Below are positions 7,664 to 17,087 of a DNA stretch of 64,000 nucleotides, one piece after another; within the stretch, counting starts at the first letter, position 1, and every line of letters begins with the position of its first letter. Under the pieces are notes generated by a model that had not been told where the DNA came from, made no database searches, and saw only the letters and a list, made by a program, of their open reading frames with translations. This DNA is from Pseudolysinimonas kribbensis. Lineage in GTDB: Bacteria; Actinomycetota; Actinomycetes; Actinomycetales; Microbacteriaceae. A program made the translations under genes and the position numbers. The stretch is taken from assembly GCF_030161895.1 (NCBI RefSeq), contig NZ_BSVB01000001.1, positions 2,480,001 through 2,544,000 on the forward strand, written 5' to 3'.

Positions 7664-8742
7664 TCACCGGGCGGCGGCCTCGAGCGTCGCGATCGGCACC
7701 GCGCCCGCGAGCACCCGGCCGTCGTCCGTGATGAGGACGGAGACGAGCGTGGTCTGCAGGGCGCGACCGCCGTCGACCGCCGTCGTGAGCTGACGGAACA
7801 GGGGGTCGCCGGTGACGCCGGCCGGCAGCTGGCCGGACGGCACGGTCACGACGCTCGCCCACCCGGCACCGGTGACGGTCGGCTCCGATCCCGGCTGCGC
7901 CTTCGGCGACGCCGAGGCGTCCGGGTCGGGCGCCACATGGTCGGCCTTCGCATGCGGGCGGACGTGCGAGAGGTCCTTGGTCGTCACGTGCGCGCCCTTC
8001 GGCGGACTGAAGGAGAACAGGCCGGCGCCCGGGGTCGAGAACGAGACGTCGGTGAACCCGATCGCGACCGCGTCACCGGACTGGCCGCGGGCGTCGACCG
8101 CGATCTTGAGCGGCACGCCGGTCGCGTGGTCGACGGACACGACGACGCGCGAGACGAGCGTCCGGTCGGTGCGCGGGGTGAGGACGAGGCGGTCGACCGA
8201 ACGGCCCGCCACGCTCGAACCGGTCGCGACTGTGACCTTGCTGCTCGAGCGGACCGAGGCCAGGAGTCGCGTCGCGAGCTCGGACGGCGTCACCGGCGCC
8301 GGCGACGCGGAGTGCCGCGAGGGGAGCGTGACGTGCTGCGCGGTCTTGTGCTTCGAATCCCAGATCCACACCGAGGAGCCGTTGCGCACGATGTCGCGTT
8401 CGGCGAGCTGGTCGAGCACCTGGACGCGCTGCTTGCTGCGACCGTCGACGTAGACCTTCGCCCGGTGCGCGGCCGTGACGAGGTCGAGGATGGCCGACTC
8501 GTCGGAGTGCACCGAGCCCGGACCGACGCTCGGCAGCTGGGGAGTCCGAGATCCGAGGTCTGCGTCAGCGTGCCGGAGTAGTGCTGGTCGACGCTCTTGG
8601 CGACCCTCTCCAGCAGTTGGTGCGCGGTCGGCGTGCTCGCAGGTTCGGCCTGCGCCGGGAGGGCGAGCGCGCTCGCGAGCACGACGGCGGGGATCGCGAC
8701 CCCGAGAGCCAGGGCCGGGAGGGTACGGAAGGATGCATGCAT
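7664..8742 (-). CDS. LolA/RseB-superfamily secreted protein (one frame break)
   Basis: Repaired length 359 residues. It starts with a Sec signal peptide (hydrophobic stretch AIPAVVLASALALPAQA, cut after AQA), followed by a domain resembling LolA/RseB lipoprotein-carrier-like proteins (SGTLTQTSDLGLP; KVYVDGRSKQRVQVLD; SVWIWDSKHKTAQHV). The frame breaks at 8539-8542 (run of four G on the plus strand); one added base restores it. I chose the ATG at 8740-8742 over the GTG 9 bases upstream because GAGG sits 8 bases before it. It precedes the ABC exporter genes and probably acts with them at the outer face of the membrane (inference). Confidence 0.72.
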
Positions 8743-8845
8743 GGGGATCACCTCGACGACGCCGGAGAACGTGGCGTCGCAGGCAGGCTACGTCCGGTTC
8801 CCGGTCGTTGGCTGTACTCCGCTGGGATGATTTCCCGGATCGCGG

Positions 8846-9589
8846 TCAGCCCAGATAGGCGTCGATGAGGGCCCGGCCTCGGCCGTCGATGTCGTCAGCC
8901 GCCCCCTGCTCCACGATGCGGCCGCCGCTCAGCACGTAGATCCGATCGCAGACCTGCAGCGCGAGATCGACGCGTTGCTCGACGAGCAGGATGCTGCGGC
9001 CGCGCTCACGCAGCGCGAGGAGCGCGTCGGCCATGCTCTGGATCGCGAGCGGCGCGAGACCGAGCGACGGCTCGTCCAGGAGCATGAGCTCGGGATCGCT
9101 CATCATCATGCGGCCGATCGCGACCATCTGCTGCTCCCCGCCCGAGAGCGCGGTCGCCGGCCGCGCCCGGTAGCGCTCGACCACGGGGAACAGGTCGAAG
9201 ACGGAGCGCAGCAGCTGCGCCGTGCGCGCGTGGTCGTGACGCAGATGCAGACCGCCGAGGCGCAGGTTGTCCTCGACCGATTGCCCGAGGAACAGGCGTC
9301 GACCTTCCGGCACGATTCCGACCAGGCCGCGAGCGATCCGATGGGTGGGCAGCCGGGAGACATCCGTTCCGGCGACCTCGATCACGCCGCGCCGCTGCTT
9401 GACCATTCCCATGATCGCGCGCAAGAGGGTCGTCTTGCCCGCGCCGTTGGGCCCGAGCAGCGCGACCGCCTCGCCGCGCTCGACGTGCAGGGCGATGTCG
9501 TGCAGCACGTCGAAGCGGCCGTAGCCGGCGTACAGGCCCTCGAGCCGGAGCGCCGGCGCGATCACCGGAGTCGTGGATTCGGCGCTCAT
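8846..9589 (-). CDS. livF: Branched-chain amino acid type ABC importer, ATPase LivF
   Basis: 247-residue ATPase with Walker A GPNGAGKTTLL, signature LSGGEQQMVAIGRMMM and Walker B LMLLDEPSLGLAP, the LivF pattern. It is the last gene of the long minus-strand operon that begins near 18071, and its ATG overlaps the end of the livM-livG gene (9586-9589). The Liv family carries branched-chain amino acids but also aromatic acids, amides and urea; here it sits in a catabolic locus, so the cargo is probably the locus substrate rather than leucine (inference). Confidence 0.9.
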   Translation of the reverse strand: MSAESTTPVIAPALRLEGLYAGYGRFDVLHDIALHVERGEAVALLGPNGAGKTTLLRAIMGMVKQRRGVIEVAGTDVSRLPTHRIARGLVGIVPEGRRLFLGQSVEDNLRLGGLHLRHDHARTAQLLRSVFDLFPVVERYRARPATALSGGEQQMVAIGRMMMSDPELMLLDEPSLGLAPLAIQSMADALLALRERGRSILLVEQRVDLALQVCDRIYVLSGGRIVEQGAADDIDGRGRALIDAYLG

Positions 9590-11436
9590 TGTCCCAGGTA
9601 CACCTCTCGCACTCGTTCGTCGGCGCGCACGGCCGCCGCGCTGCCCGAGGTCACCAGCTCACCCGCCGCGAGCACCGTGACCTCGTCGCACATCTCGAAG
9701 ATGAAGCGGGTCTGGTGCTCCACGACGATCACCGTGACCCCGTCGCGCTTGAGCTGGCGCAGGATCTCCGACACCTGTTCCACCTCGCCGGAGGAGAGTC
9801 CCGCGAGCGGCTCGTCGAGGATCAGGATGCTCGGCTCGCCGACGGTCGCGGCCGCGAGCTGGGTCAGCTGCTCGACGCCGTGCGGTACGTCGGCGACGCG
9901 CGCCGTCGCCCAGCCCGAGCCGAGGCCGACCCGGGCGAGCGCGGCGGTCGCCCGCGTGCGGATGGCGCGATCGTCCCGGTGCGCACTCGGGAACAGCGGC
10001 CATGCGAGCGACCGGCCCGAGATGCGGGGCACGCGGCTGTACAGCCCGATCCCTGCGTTCTGGCGAACGGACAGCTCGCGCACCAGCACGGCCGTCTGGA
10101 ACGTGCGCATGATGCCGCGCGCCGGGCGTCCGGCCGCTCCGAGCCGTTCGATGCGGTGGCCGTTGGCCTCGATCGTGCCGGTCGTCGGACGCAGGGCGCC
10201 GGAGATGAGGTTGACCAGCGTGCTCTTGCCGGAGCCGTTCGGGCCGATGAGGCCGTGGATGCTGCCGCGCCGAACGCGCATGTCGATGCCGTCGAGCACC
10301 GTGGTGCCGCGCACGTAGCCGAAGCGCACGTCGCGCACCTCCAGGGCGATCTCGTCCGAGACCTGCGGCTCCTCGCCCGCGGCGGCCAGCTCGGCCTCGG
10401 CGATCGGCGCCGTGTCGGGGGCGCTCGGCTCCGTGGCGGGAAGCGGTCGACGCCGGATGCGGCGAGCCAGGCTCGTCACGATCCCCACGATGCCGCGCGG
10501 GAAGAACACGATGACGAGCACGAAGATCGCGCCGAAGATCACCTCCTGCACCAGGGGGTCGATCGAGATGACGACGGGGAACGCGCTGATGAAGATGGCG
10601 CCGATGATGGGCCCGAGCCGCGTGTTGATGCCGCCGAGGATCACCATGACGAGGATGTTGACCGAGACCGTCCAATTGAACTGACCGGGCGACACGAACC
10701 CCAGGAACGAGAACGCCCAGCCCGCGAGGCCTGCGAGCGCCGCGGACAGACCGAACATCATGACCCGCACGACTCCGGTGCGCACGCCCGCCGACGCGGC
10801 GAACGGCTCCGCGTCGCGGATCGCCAGCAGCACCGGGTAGAACGCCGATGAGCGAATGCTCCAGACGATCACCACGGTGACGAGGAACGCGATCCCGACG
10901 CACCAGGCGACGGAGGACCCGAGGAAGGACAGGCCCTCCGGGAAATCGGGGAAGGTCGGACCCGCGATGCCCTGCAACCCGCCGGTGAAGTCGAGATCGG
11001 AGATCAGCACCGTCACGACGAGCGTGAAGATGAACGTCATGATCGCGAAGTAGAGCCCGCTGACCCGAAGCGAGAGCGCCCCGAGCACGACCCCGACGAT
11101 CCCGACCCCGACGACGCTGAGCGGCAGCAGGATGAAGACGTTCCAGCCGAGGTTCGCGTTCAGGAGGGTGGTCGCGTACGCGCCGAGCGCGAAGAGACCC
11201 GCGTGCCCGAGCGAGTACAGCCCGGTCATGCCGGCCACGAGGTCGAGGCTGAGCGCGAGGATGGCGAAGACCGCCCCGACCTCGGCGAGGTTCTGCACGT
11301 AGTACGAGCCGTGCGCCACGCCCAGGTTCGCGGCGAGGTACACGACCACGAGGGCGACCGCGCCGAGCCCGATGAACCGCGACCGGGAGCGCGCCCGCTC
11401 GGTCCGGCCCGCGGCCATGTCGATGCCGGCGGTCAT
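9586..11436 (-). CDS. livMG: LivM-LivG fusion: permease plus ATPase of Liv-type ABC importer
   Basis: One uninterrupted 616-residue frame. Residues about 20-330 are a LivM permease (GMTGLYSLGHAGLFALGAYA; LRVSGLYFAIMTF; GGINTRLGPIIGA) and residues about 360-616 a LivG ATPase (Walker A GPNGSGKST, Walker B ILILDEPLAGLSSGE, switch VVEHQ), joined by an Ala/Glu/Pro-rich linker. The ABC signature reads PHGVEQLTQLA rather than the common YGxQRRLEIA, a noticeable divergence. There is no stop or start signal in the linker. It overlaps livH by 4 bases and livF by 4 bases. Confidence 0.9.
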   Translation of the reverse strand: MTAGIDMAAGRTERARSRSRFIGLGAVALVVVYLAANLGVAHGSYYVQNLAEVGAVFAILALSLDLVAGMTGLYSLGHAGLFALGAYATTLLNANLGWNVFILLPLSVVGVGIVGVVLGALSLRVSGLYFAIMTFIFTLVVTVLISDLDFTGGLQGIAGPTFPDFPEGLSFLGSSVAWCVGIAFLVTVVIVWSIRSSAFYPVLLAIRDAEPFAASAGVRTGVVRVMMFGLSAALAGLAGWAFSFLGFVSPGQFNWTVSVNILVMVILGGINTRLGPIIGAIFISAFPVVISIDPLVQEVIFGAIFVLVIVFFPRGIVGIVTSLARRIRRRPLPATEPSAPDTAPIAEAELAAAGEEPQVSDEIALEVRDVRFGYVRGTTVLDGIDMRVRRGSIHGLIGPNGSGKSTLVNLISGALRPTTGTIEANGHRIERLGAAGRPARGIMRTFQTAVLVRELSVRQNAGIGLYSRVPRISGRSLAWPLFPSAHRDDRAIRTRATAALARVGLGSGWATARVADVPHGVEQLTQLAAATVGEPSILILDEPLAGLSSGEVEQVSEILRQLKRDGVTVIVVEHQTRFIFEMCDEVTVLAAGELVTSGSAAAVRADERVREVYLGQ

Positions 11437-12352
11437 GCCTTCGCTCCTGCTCGGTCGTTCCGGTGGGCGATCGCGGCCCAGAGCGTGCGGACCGAGTCGC
11501 CGGAGGCGAACAGGCCGTTCGGCGCGATCAGCAGCACGGCCACGACGACGACGAACGGGAACCAGTCGGACGCCTGCGAGCCGATGAACGTGTTCGCACC
11601 GACGGACAGGATGCCGAGCACGAGCCCGCCCCCATCGCGGCCGCCGGCCTCTCGATCCCGCCGATCATGAGCGCGATGAAGCCGAAGATCCCGTAGGTGT
11701 CGCCGAGGTACGGGTTCGAGAAGGTGATCGGACCGACCAGGATGCCCGCGACGCCCGCGAGCAACCCGCCGATCGCGAAGGCCGCGATCGCGAATCCGGT
11801 GACCCGGGCGCCGATCGCCGAGGCCATCTCGGGGTCGGCCGAGATGGCCTGTCCGAGTTTGCCGAACAGCGTCCGGCGCCGCACGAGCTCGAAGCCGACG
11901 AGCACGACGATCGCCACGATGATCGTGAGGAGCTCCTGCACGCTGATGCCCGCGCCGCCGATGTGCAGGTTGTCGCGGTTGAGGAGGGCGGGGAATCCCC
12001 GCGAGGTGGGACCCCAGATGATCGCCGCGAGCGACTGGAGCACGATCGCGACGCCGAGGGTGGAGACCAGCCAGGCGAAGCTGAACCGGTCGAAGCGCAG
12101 CACCGGGCGCACCGCGAGCAGGTAGATGAGGACGCCCGCCACGGTCGAGGCGAGCACGCCGACGACGACCGAGACGATGTCGGGCAGACCGGCTCGCGAC
12201 AGGGCGGCGGTGATCATGATCGAGACCATGAGCAGCTGCCCCGTCGCGAAGTTGATCACCCGGGTGACGTAGAACACGATGGCGAACGCCATCGCCATCA
12301 GCCCGTAGACGGCGCCGATGGCGAGCCCGCTCAGGAGCACCTGCAGCAGCAT
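11433..12352 (-). CDS. livH: Liv-type ABC importer permease LivH (one frame break)
   Basis: Repaired length 306 residues, normal for LivH. It shows the family's N-terminal helix GLAIGAVYGLMAMAFAIVFYVTRVINFATG, the EAA-like AISADPEMASAIGARV loop and six or more further hydrophobic segments. The run of five C at 11629-11633 breaks the frame; one more base joins the GGIERPAAAMGG part to GLVLGILSVGANTFIG. It starts 92 bases after livK with a strong hairpin in the gap (12395-12438), and its last codons overlap livM-livG. Confidence 0.88.
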
Positions 12353-12394
12353 CCCAGCCTTCTCTTCTCTGCGGTGAGTCGTGGTCGCGACGCT

Positions 12395-12438
12395 CGGCGC
12401 GCCCGGTCCTCCCGTCAGGGTACGGACCGGGCGCGCCG
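12395..12438 (-). terminator. Perfect 15-bp hairpin between livK and livH
   Basis: CGGCGCGCCCGGTCC (12395-12409) and GGACCGGGCGCGCCG (12424-12438) are perfect inverted repeats around a 14-base loop. On the transcribed minus strand no U-run follows, so it is more likely a partial terminator or an mRNA-stabilising stem that lets the binding protein be made in excess over the permeases than a full stop. The arrangement after a binding-protein gene is common in ABC operons. Confidence 0.65.
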
Positions 12439-12444
12439 GGGTGA

Positions 12445-13623
12445 CTACGTCAGGGGCTTCCAGGACTTGCTGGCCGGGTCGAACGAGACCATGGTCAGCT
12501 GCTCCTTGTTGATGGTCGTGTGCTGCTGCGGCGTGAAGGTCAGCTTGCCGGTCAGCCCGTCGAAGTCCGTGATGCTGTTCAGCTGCTTCTGCAGGCTCGG
12601 CGCCTCCGTGGACTTGCCCTGCTCGATGGCCTGCTTGAGCATGTAGATCGCGTCGTAGCTGAGCTCCGCGAACGGCGTCGACTCGGTGTTGAACTTGGCC
12701 TTGTAGTCGGCGCGGAACTTCGTCAGCTTGGCGTCGGGGTTCAGCCCGCTCGTGATGGTCGCCGAGATCATGCCGGCCGCCTGGTCCTTCGCGAGGTCGG
12801 AGAAGGTCGCGTCCGCGTTGGTCTCGTCATTGCCGAGGAAGGTGAACTTCGCGCCGAGCGCGTGGGCCTCCTGCACGAACGACGCCTGGTCCTGCGGCGT
12901 GAGCCAGATGTCGACGCAATCGGCGCCCGACGCCGTGATCTTGTCGATCTCGGACTTCAGGCCGACGGTCGCTCCGGTCGACCAGTTCTCGGTGATCGAG
13001 TCCTCGAGCGCGAGCTTCTTGCCCTTCGCGTCGTAGACCATCTTGATCCCGGCCAGGCCGCCGAGGCCGTAGCTCGAGGGGTCGTGCAGTACGGCGAGGC
13101 CGCCCTTGCAGTTCTTCAGGGCGTACTCGGCGATCGCACCGCCCCAGGCGAAGGTGTTCAGACTCGTCGAGAACGCGTACGGGTAGGGCGGCTGGTCCGG
13201 TCCCTTCGGGTAGACGGTCAGACCGCCGTCGTCGACGGCGCCGATCACCGGGATCTTCTTCTGGCTCGAGAGCGAGGCGGTGGTCGGACCCGTGTCGGGG
13301 GAGCCGACGATCGCGACGGCGCCCTCGCTGAGCAGCTTGTTGAACAGCGTGGATGACGTGGTCGCCGAGGCGCCGTCGTCGTGGCCGTCGAACTTGAGCT
13401 TCTTGCCGAGCACGCCGCCCTTCTTGTTGATCTCGTCGATCGCCATCTGGGTTCCGTTGAACACGGCCTGTCCGGTCGTGCCGTAGGCGCCCGTGGTGCC
13501 GGCGATGCCGCCGATCAGGATCGTTCCTCCGCCGGAGGACGAGCCGCCGCCGCCGGAACAGCCGGCGAGGACGAGTGCCGCCGCAGCGGCGAGGGCTCCG
13601 GTGAGGAGCAGGGACTTCTTCAT
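12445..13623 (-). CDS. livK: Liv-type substrate-binding lipoprotein
   Basis: 392-residue periplasmic-binding-type-1 lipoprotein. The ATG at 13621-13623 opens a lipoprotein signal peptide with lipobox LAGC followed by a Gly/Ser-rich linker. The mature part has the LivK/amide-binding pattern (GGTILIGGIAGTTGAYGTTGQAVFNG near the N-terminus, VAIVGSPDTGPT, YDAIYMLKQAIEQ). It is the extracytoplasmic receptor of the Liv-type importer encoded downstream. A hairpin separates it from livH. An in-frame start 24 bases upstream would precede the signal sequence and was rejected. Confidence 0.9.
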   Translation of the reverse strand: MKKSLLLTGALAAAAALVLAGCSGGGGSSSGGGTILIGGIAGTTGAYGTTGQAVFNGTQMAIDEINKKGGVLGKKLKFDGHDDGASATTSSTLFNKLLSEGAVAIVGSPDTGPTTASLSSQKKIPVIGAVDDGGLTVYPKGPDQPPYPYAFSTSLNTFAWGGAIAEYALKNCKGGLAVLHDPSSYGLGGLAGIKMVYDAKGKKLALEDSITENWSTGATVGLKSEIDKITASGADCVDIWLTPQDQASFVQEAHALGAKFTFLGNDETNADATFSDLAKDQAAGMISATITSGLNPDAKLTKFRADYKAKFNTESTPFAELSYDAIYMLKQAIEQGKSTEAPSLQKQLNSITDFDGLTGKLTFTPQQHTTINKEQLTMVSFDPASKSWKPLT

Positions 13624-13671
13624 GTGATGCACACCTCTCTGTGTCATGGATTGCGGGGGTGGAGCGGTGGT

Positions 13672-14400
13672 TCAGGGCGCGAGGTACCCGCCGTCGACGA
13701 CCAGCGAGGTCCCGGTGACGTAGCTGGCCTCGTCACTGGCGAGGAACAGGGCGGCATAGGCGGTCTCGATCGGGATGCCCGGGCGCTTCACGGCCGTGCC
13801 CGCGATGAGCGCGGCGTTGATCTCCGGAGCCTGGTGCTCGTTCATCGGCGACAGGATGTAGCCCGGGTGCAGGGAGTTGCAGCGCACCCCGTCCTGACCG
13901 TGCGTGATCGCGACGTTCTTGCTGACGTTGAGGATCGCGCCCTTGGCGGCCTGATAGGCGTACGAGCTGTCGACACCCGCCAGGCCCCAGATCGAGGAGA
14001 CGTTGACGATGGAGCCGGCCTTCTGCGCGATCATGTGCGGCAGCACCTCGCGCATCCCGTAGAAGATGCTCTTGAGGTCGACATCGAGCACCCGGTCGTA
14101 GATCTCGTCGGTCGTCTCGAGGATGGGCTCGTAGAGGCAGATCGCCGCGTTGTTGATGAGGATGTCGAGCCGTCCGTGCTCCGCGATGATCGCGTCGATC
14201 ACGCTCTTCCACTCGTCCTTCTTCGTGATGTCGAGCTTCACGAAGGTGACGGGGCTGGTCTCGGCGCCCTCCGCGTCGAGGACGTCGGCCGCGATCACCG
14301 CGGTCGCGCCTTCGCGCATGAACAGCTCCGCCATCTCGCGGCCCTGCCCACGGGCGCCGCCGGTGATGAGGGCGATCTTGCCTTTCAGACGATCGACCAT
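13672..14400 (-). CDS. SDR-family NAD(P)-dependent dehydrogenase (SDR-A)
   Basis: 242-residue classical short-chain dehydrogenase. Cofactor motif TGGARGQGREMA (residues about 13-24), NNAA core motif, catalytic Ser in NVSSIWG, YQAAK with the catalytic Tyr and Lys, and a C-terminal VDGGYLAP. It lies between a sugar-type permease and a Liv-type binding protein inside one operon. It is clearly paralogous to the SDR at 18234-18955 (both contain NVSSIWGLAGV or NISSIWGLAGV and YQAAKG), suggesting that the two enzymes act on related substrates or stereoisomers. Confidence 0.92.
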   Translation of the reverse strand: MVDRLKGKIALITGGARGQGREMAELFMREGATAVIAADVLDAEGAETSPVTFVKLDITKKDEWKSVIDAIIAEHGRLDILINNAAICLYEPILETTDEIYDRVLDVDLKSIFYGMREVLPHMIAQKAGSIVNVSSIWGLAGVDSSYAYQAAKGAILNVSKNVAITHGQDGVRCNSLHPGYILSPMNEHQAPEINAALIAGTAVKRPGIPIETAYAALFLASDEASYVTGTSLVVDGGYLAP

Positions 14401-14440
14401 GTCGTGTGTCTCCGTTCTCTCGTGTCGTGCGGGGGATGCG

Positions 14441-15508
14441 TCAGGACGCCTTGGCGTACCGCCGGGCGAGGGTCGACAGCCCGACGGCCAGCACGAGGAT
14501 GCCGCCCTTGAAGATCGGCTGGAACCAGGTCGGTGCTCCGAAGACGCTCAGTCCGTTGAAGGCGACCGCGATGATGAGGACGCCGACGAGCGTCCCGACG
14601 ATGTGGAACTCGCCGTCGCGCAGCGTCGCCGAACCGAGGAACACGGCCGCGAACGCGTCGAGCAGGTAGCCGTCGGCCGCCGCGAGCGTGCCGGAGCCGA
14701 GCAGCGAGGAGAGCAGGATGCCGGTCCCGGCCGCGCAGATCCCGCTGACCGCGAACGCGAACGTCTTCACGCGGTCGACGCGGATGCCCGACAGGCGCGC
14801 GGCCTCGATGTTGCCGCCCACCGCCTGCATCTTCTGGCCGAGGGCGGTCTTGTTCAGCACGACCCAGAGCACCGCGAGCACGATGAGCATGATGAAGATC
14901 AGGTTCGGGATGCCGAAGATCAGGCGGCCGAGCGCGATCTGCGTGAAGTCGGCCGGGATCCCGGACGCGATCGGGAACTGGCTGTAGGCGAAACCCACGC
15001 CGGTCAGGATCGTGCCGATGCCGAGGGTGGCGATGACCGCGTTGATGCGCACCTTGGTGACGAGCAGGCCGTTGACCGTGCCGATCCCGGCTCCGATCGC
15101 CAGCATAAGGACGATCGCGATCACCACCGGGAGGTGGTTGTGCGCCATGAACCCGACCGACAGCAGGCCGGCGAAGCTCGCCGCGTAGCCGATGCTGAGG
15201 TCGAACTCGCCGACCACGAGGGTCATGGTCAGCCCGGCGGCGATGATCGCCGTCAGGGAGCCCTGACTGAGCACGTTGTAGAAGTTGGCCAGGCTGAGGA
15301 ATCCGGTCGGCGACTTGATCGTGAAGACGATCAGCATGATCAGCAGCCCGATGAGGGTGCCGTAGCGCGACAGGATCAGCAGCGCGATGCGGCGCACGCT
15401 GCGCTGCACGGGCGCGACCTCGGCCGCGGTGTCCCTCCCGCGGACGCTGATGTCGGGGGTGTCGAGATCCGGGGCGCCCGCGGGAGCGGGCGTGGTCGAG
15501 GGCGTCAT
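14441..15508 (-). CDS. Sugar-type ABC importer permease (RbsC/XylH-like)
   Basis: 355 residues with eight or more hydrophobic helices in the BPD_transp_2 pattern; AVGGNIEAARLSGIRVDRVK is the characteristic RbsC/AraH cytoplasmic loop that contacts the ATPase, and LVVGEFDLSIGYAASFAGL is the usual second helix. The ATG at 15506-15508 overlaps the stop of the ATPase gene by 4 bases. A 40-residue polar N-terminal extension rich in Pro, Thr and Ala precedes the first helix. The cargo is probably a sugar or sugar-like molecule, but this family also carries autoinducer-2 and purines. Confidence 0.9.
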   Translation of the reverse strand: MTPSTTPAPAGAPDLDTPDISVRGRDTAAEVAPVQRSVRRIALLILSRYGTLIGLLIMLIVFTIKSPTGFLSLANFYNVLSQGSLTAIIAAGLTMTLVVGEFDLSIGYAASFAGLLSVGFMAHNHLPVVIAIVLMLAIGAGIGTVNGLLVTKVRINAVIATLGIGTILTGVGFAYSQFPIASGIPADFTQIALGRLIFGIPNLIFIMLIVLAVLWVVLNKTALGQKMQAVGGNIEAARLSGIRVDRVKTFAFAVSGICAAGTGILLSSLLGSGTLAAADGYLLDAFAAVFLGSATLRDGEFHIVGTLVGVLIIAVAFNGLSVFGAPTWFQPIFKGGILVLAVGLSTLARRYAKAS

Positions 15509-17053
15509 GCTGCTCCTTCGGGCTGCGGGGTCGGGAGGTCGTCGGTCGCGTAGGAGAGCTCGATGATGCGGGCCTCGCTGATCTCGTCGCCGATCAGCTC
15601 GCCGCTCACCTCGCCCTCGCGCATCACGACGATGCGGTCGCACAGGAGCGCGAGCTCCTCGACATCGGACGAGATGACGATGGTCCCGACGCCGTTGTCG
15701 GCGAGTTCGCGGATCGCCTGGTGGATCTGGCCGCGGGCGCCGATGTCGACTCCGCGCGAGGGCTCGTCGAGGAACAGCACCTTGATGCCGGGGCTGAGCC
15801 AGCGGGCGATGAGCGCCTTCTGCTGATTGCCCCCGGAGAGCCCGCCGATGGGCGTCGAGCCCCTGGCGTCTTGATGCTCAGTCGCTCGATCAGGTCGGCC
15901 GCCCGGGACTTCGACTTGCTGCCGCTGACGAACGGGAGCCAGGGGTGGTCAGCAGGTTGCGCAGCACGGCGATGTTCATGTTGTAGGCGACGGACTTCTC
16001 GAGCATGAGTCCCTCGGCGCGACGCTCCTCCGGAACGAGTCCGATGCCGTTGCGGACCGCTCGGGGCACGGAGCCCGAGCGCAGGGGAGTGCCGTCGAGC
16101 TCGAAGCGGCCGTCATCCAGCCGGTCGGCCCCGAAGGCGAGCCGGGCGAGCTCGCTGCGCCCCGCGCCGACGAGGCCGCCGAGCCCGAGCACCTCCCCGC
16201 GGTGGAGCTCGAACGAGACGCCGCGCACCCAGCGGCCGCGCCGCACGTTGCGCGCGGCGAACAGCGGGGTCGTGCTGCGGTCGATGTCGACCGCAGGGGG
16301 CCGGACGGCATCCGCGACCTCGGCGCCGACGATGGCGCGGATCAGGCCGCGCTTGTCGAGGCTGCCGCGTTCGGCGTGGTCGGTGACCCGTCCGTCCCGG
16401 AACACCGTGATCCGGTCGGAGAGGTCGAGCACCTCGTCGAGGCGGTGCGACACGTACAGGATCGCGACGCCGTCGTCGGCGAGGTCGCGGATGACCTTGA
16501 AGAGGTTCTGGCTCTCGTTGTCGGAGAGCGACGCGGTCGGCTCGTCCATCGCGATCATCGACGCGTTGCGCACGAGGGCCTTGCAGATCATGACGAGCCA
16601 TCGCTCGGCGACGCTCAGCTCATCGACTCGACGGTCGAGCGGGAAGGTGATGCCGACGCGGGCGGCAGCCTCGGCGGCGGCACGGCGGGCGCGCTTGCGG
16701 TCGACGAAACCGGCACGCGTCGCCAGTCCCGTGCCGAGCACGATGTTCTGGACCGAGGTGAAGTGCGGCACCAGGTTCAGCTCCTGGTGGATGAAGGCGA
16801 ACCCGGCCTGCTCGGCGTCGCGCGGGTTCGCGATCCGGGTCTCCGCACCGTCCAGGGTGACGACGCCCTCATCGGGCGCGGTCACCCCGGCGAGGCAGCG
16901 GATGAGCGTCGACTTGCCGGCGCCGTTGGCACCGACCAGGCCGTGGACCTCGCCGCGATGGATGTCGATGTCCACCGCGGCGAGGGCACGCGCCCCGCCG
17001 AACTGCTTGCTCAGGCTCCTGACGCGAAGCCAGGCACCGTTCTCCGACTGCAC
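15505..17053 (-). CDS. Sugar-type ABC importer ATPase, double domain (RbsA-like, two frame breaks)
   Basis: Repaired length 516 residues, normal for RbsA/MglA/XylG. The N-terminal ATPase has Walker A GANGAGKSTL, signature LSVAERW and Walker B MIAMDEPTASL; the C-terminal half has degenerate Walker A (GGLVGAGRSEL), LSGGNQQKALIARW and FLDEPSRGVDIGA. Frame breaks lie at 15942-15945 and 15860-15863, each a run of four G or C that should be five. I chose the GTG at 17051-17053, which has AGAAGG ten bases upstream. It powers the permease at 14441-15508 and receives substrate from the lipoprotein at 17088-18071. Confidence 0.88.
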
Positions 17054-17087
17054 CGGTGCAGATCCCTTCTGGTGGGGCGGGCGATCG

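Noticed and set aside
5785..8742. Assignment of the ABC exporter to bacteriocin or antibiotic self-resistance
   Set aside because: The ATPase has a DrrA-like shape, but no biosynthesis gene or precursor peptide is nearby; the LolA-like partner suggests another cargo.
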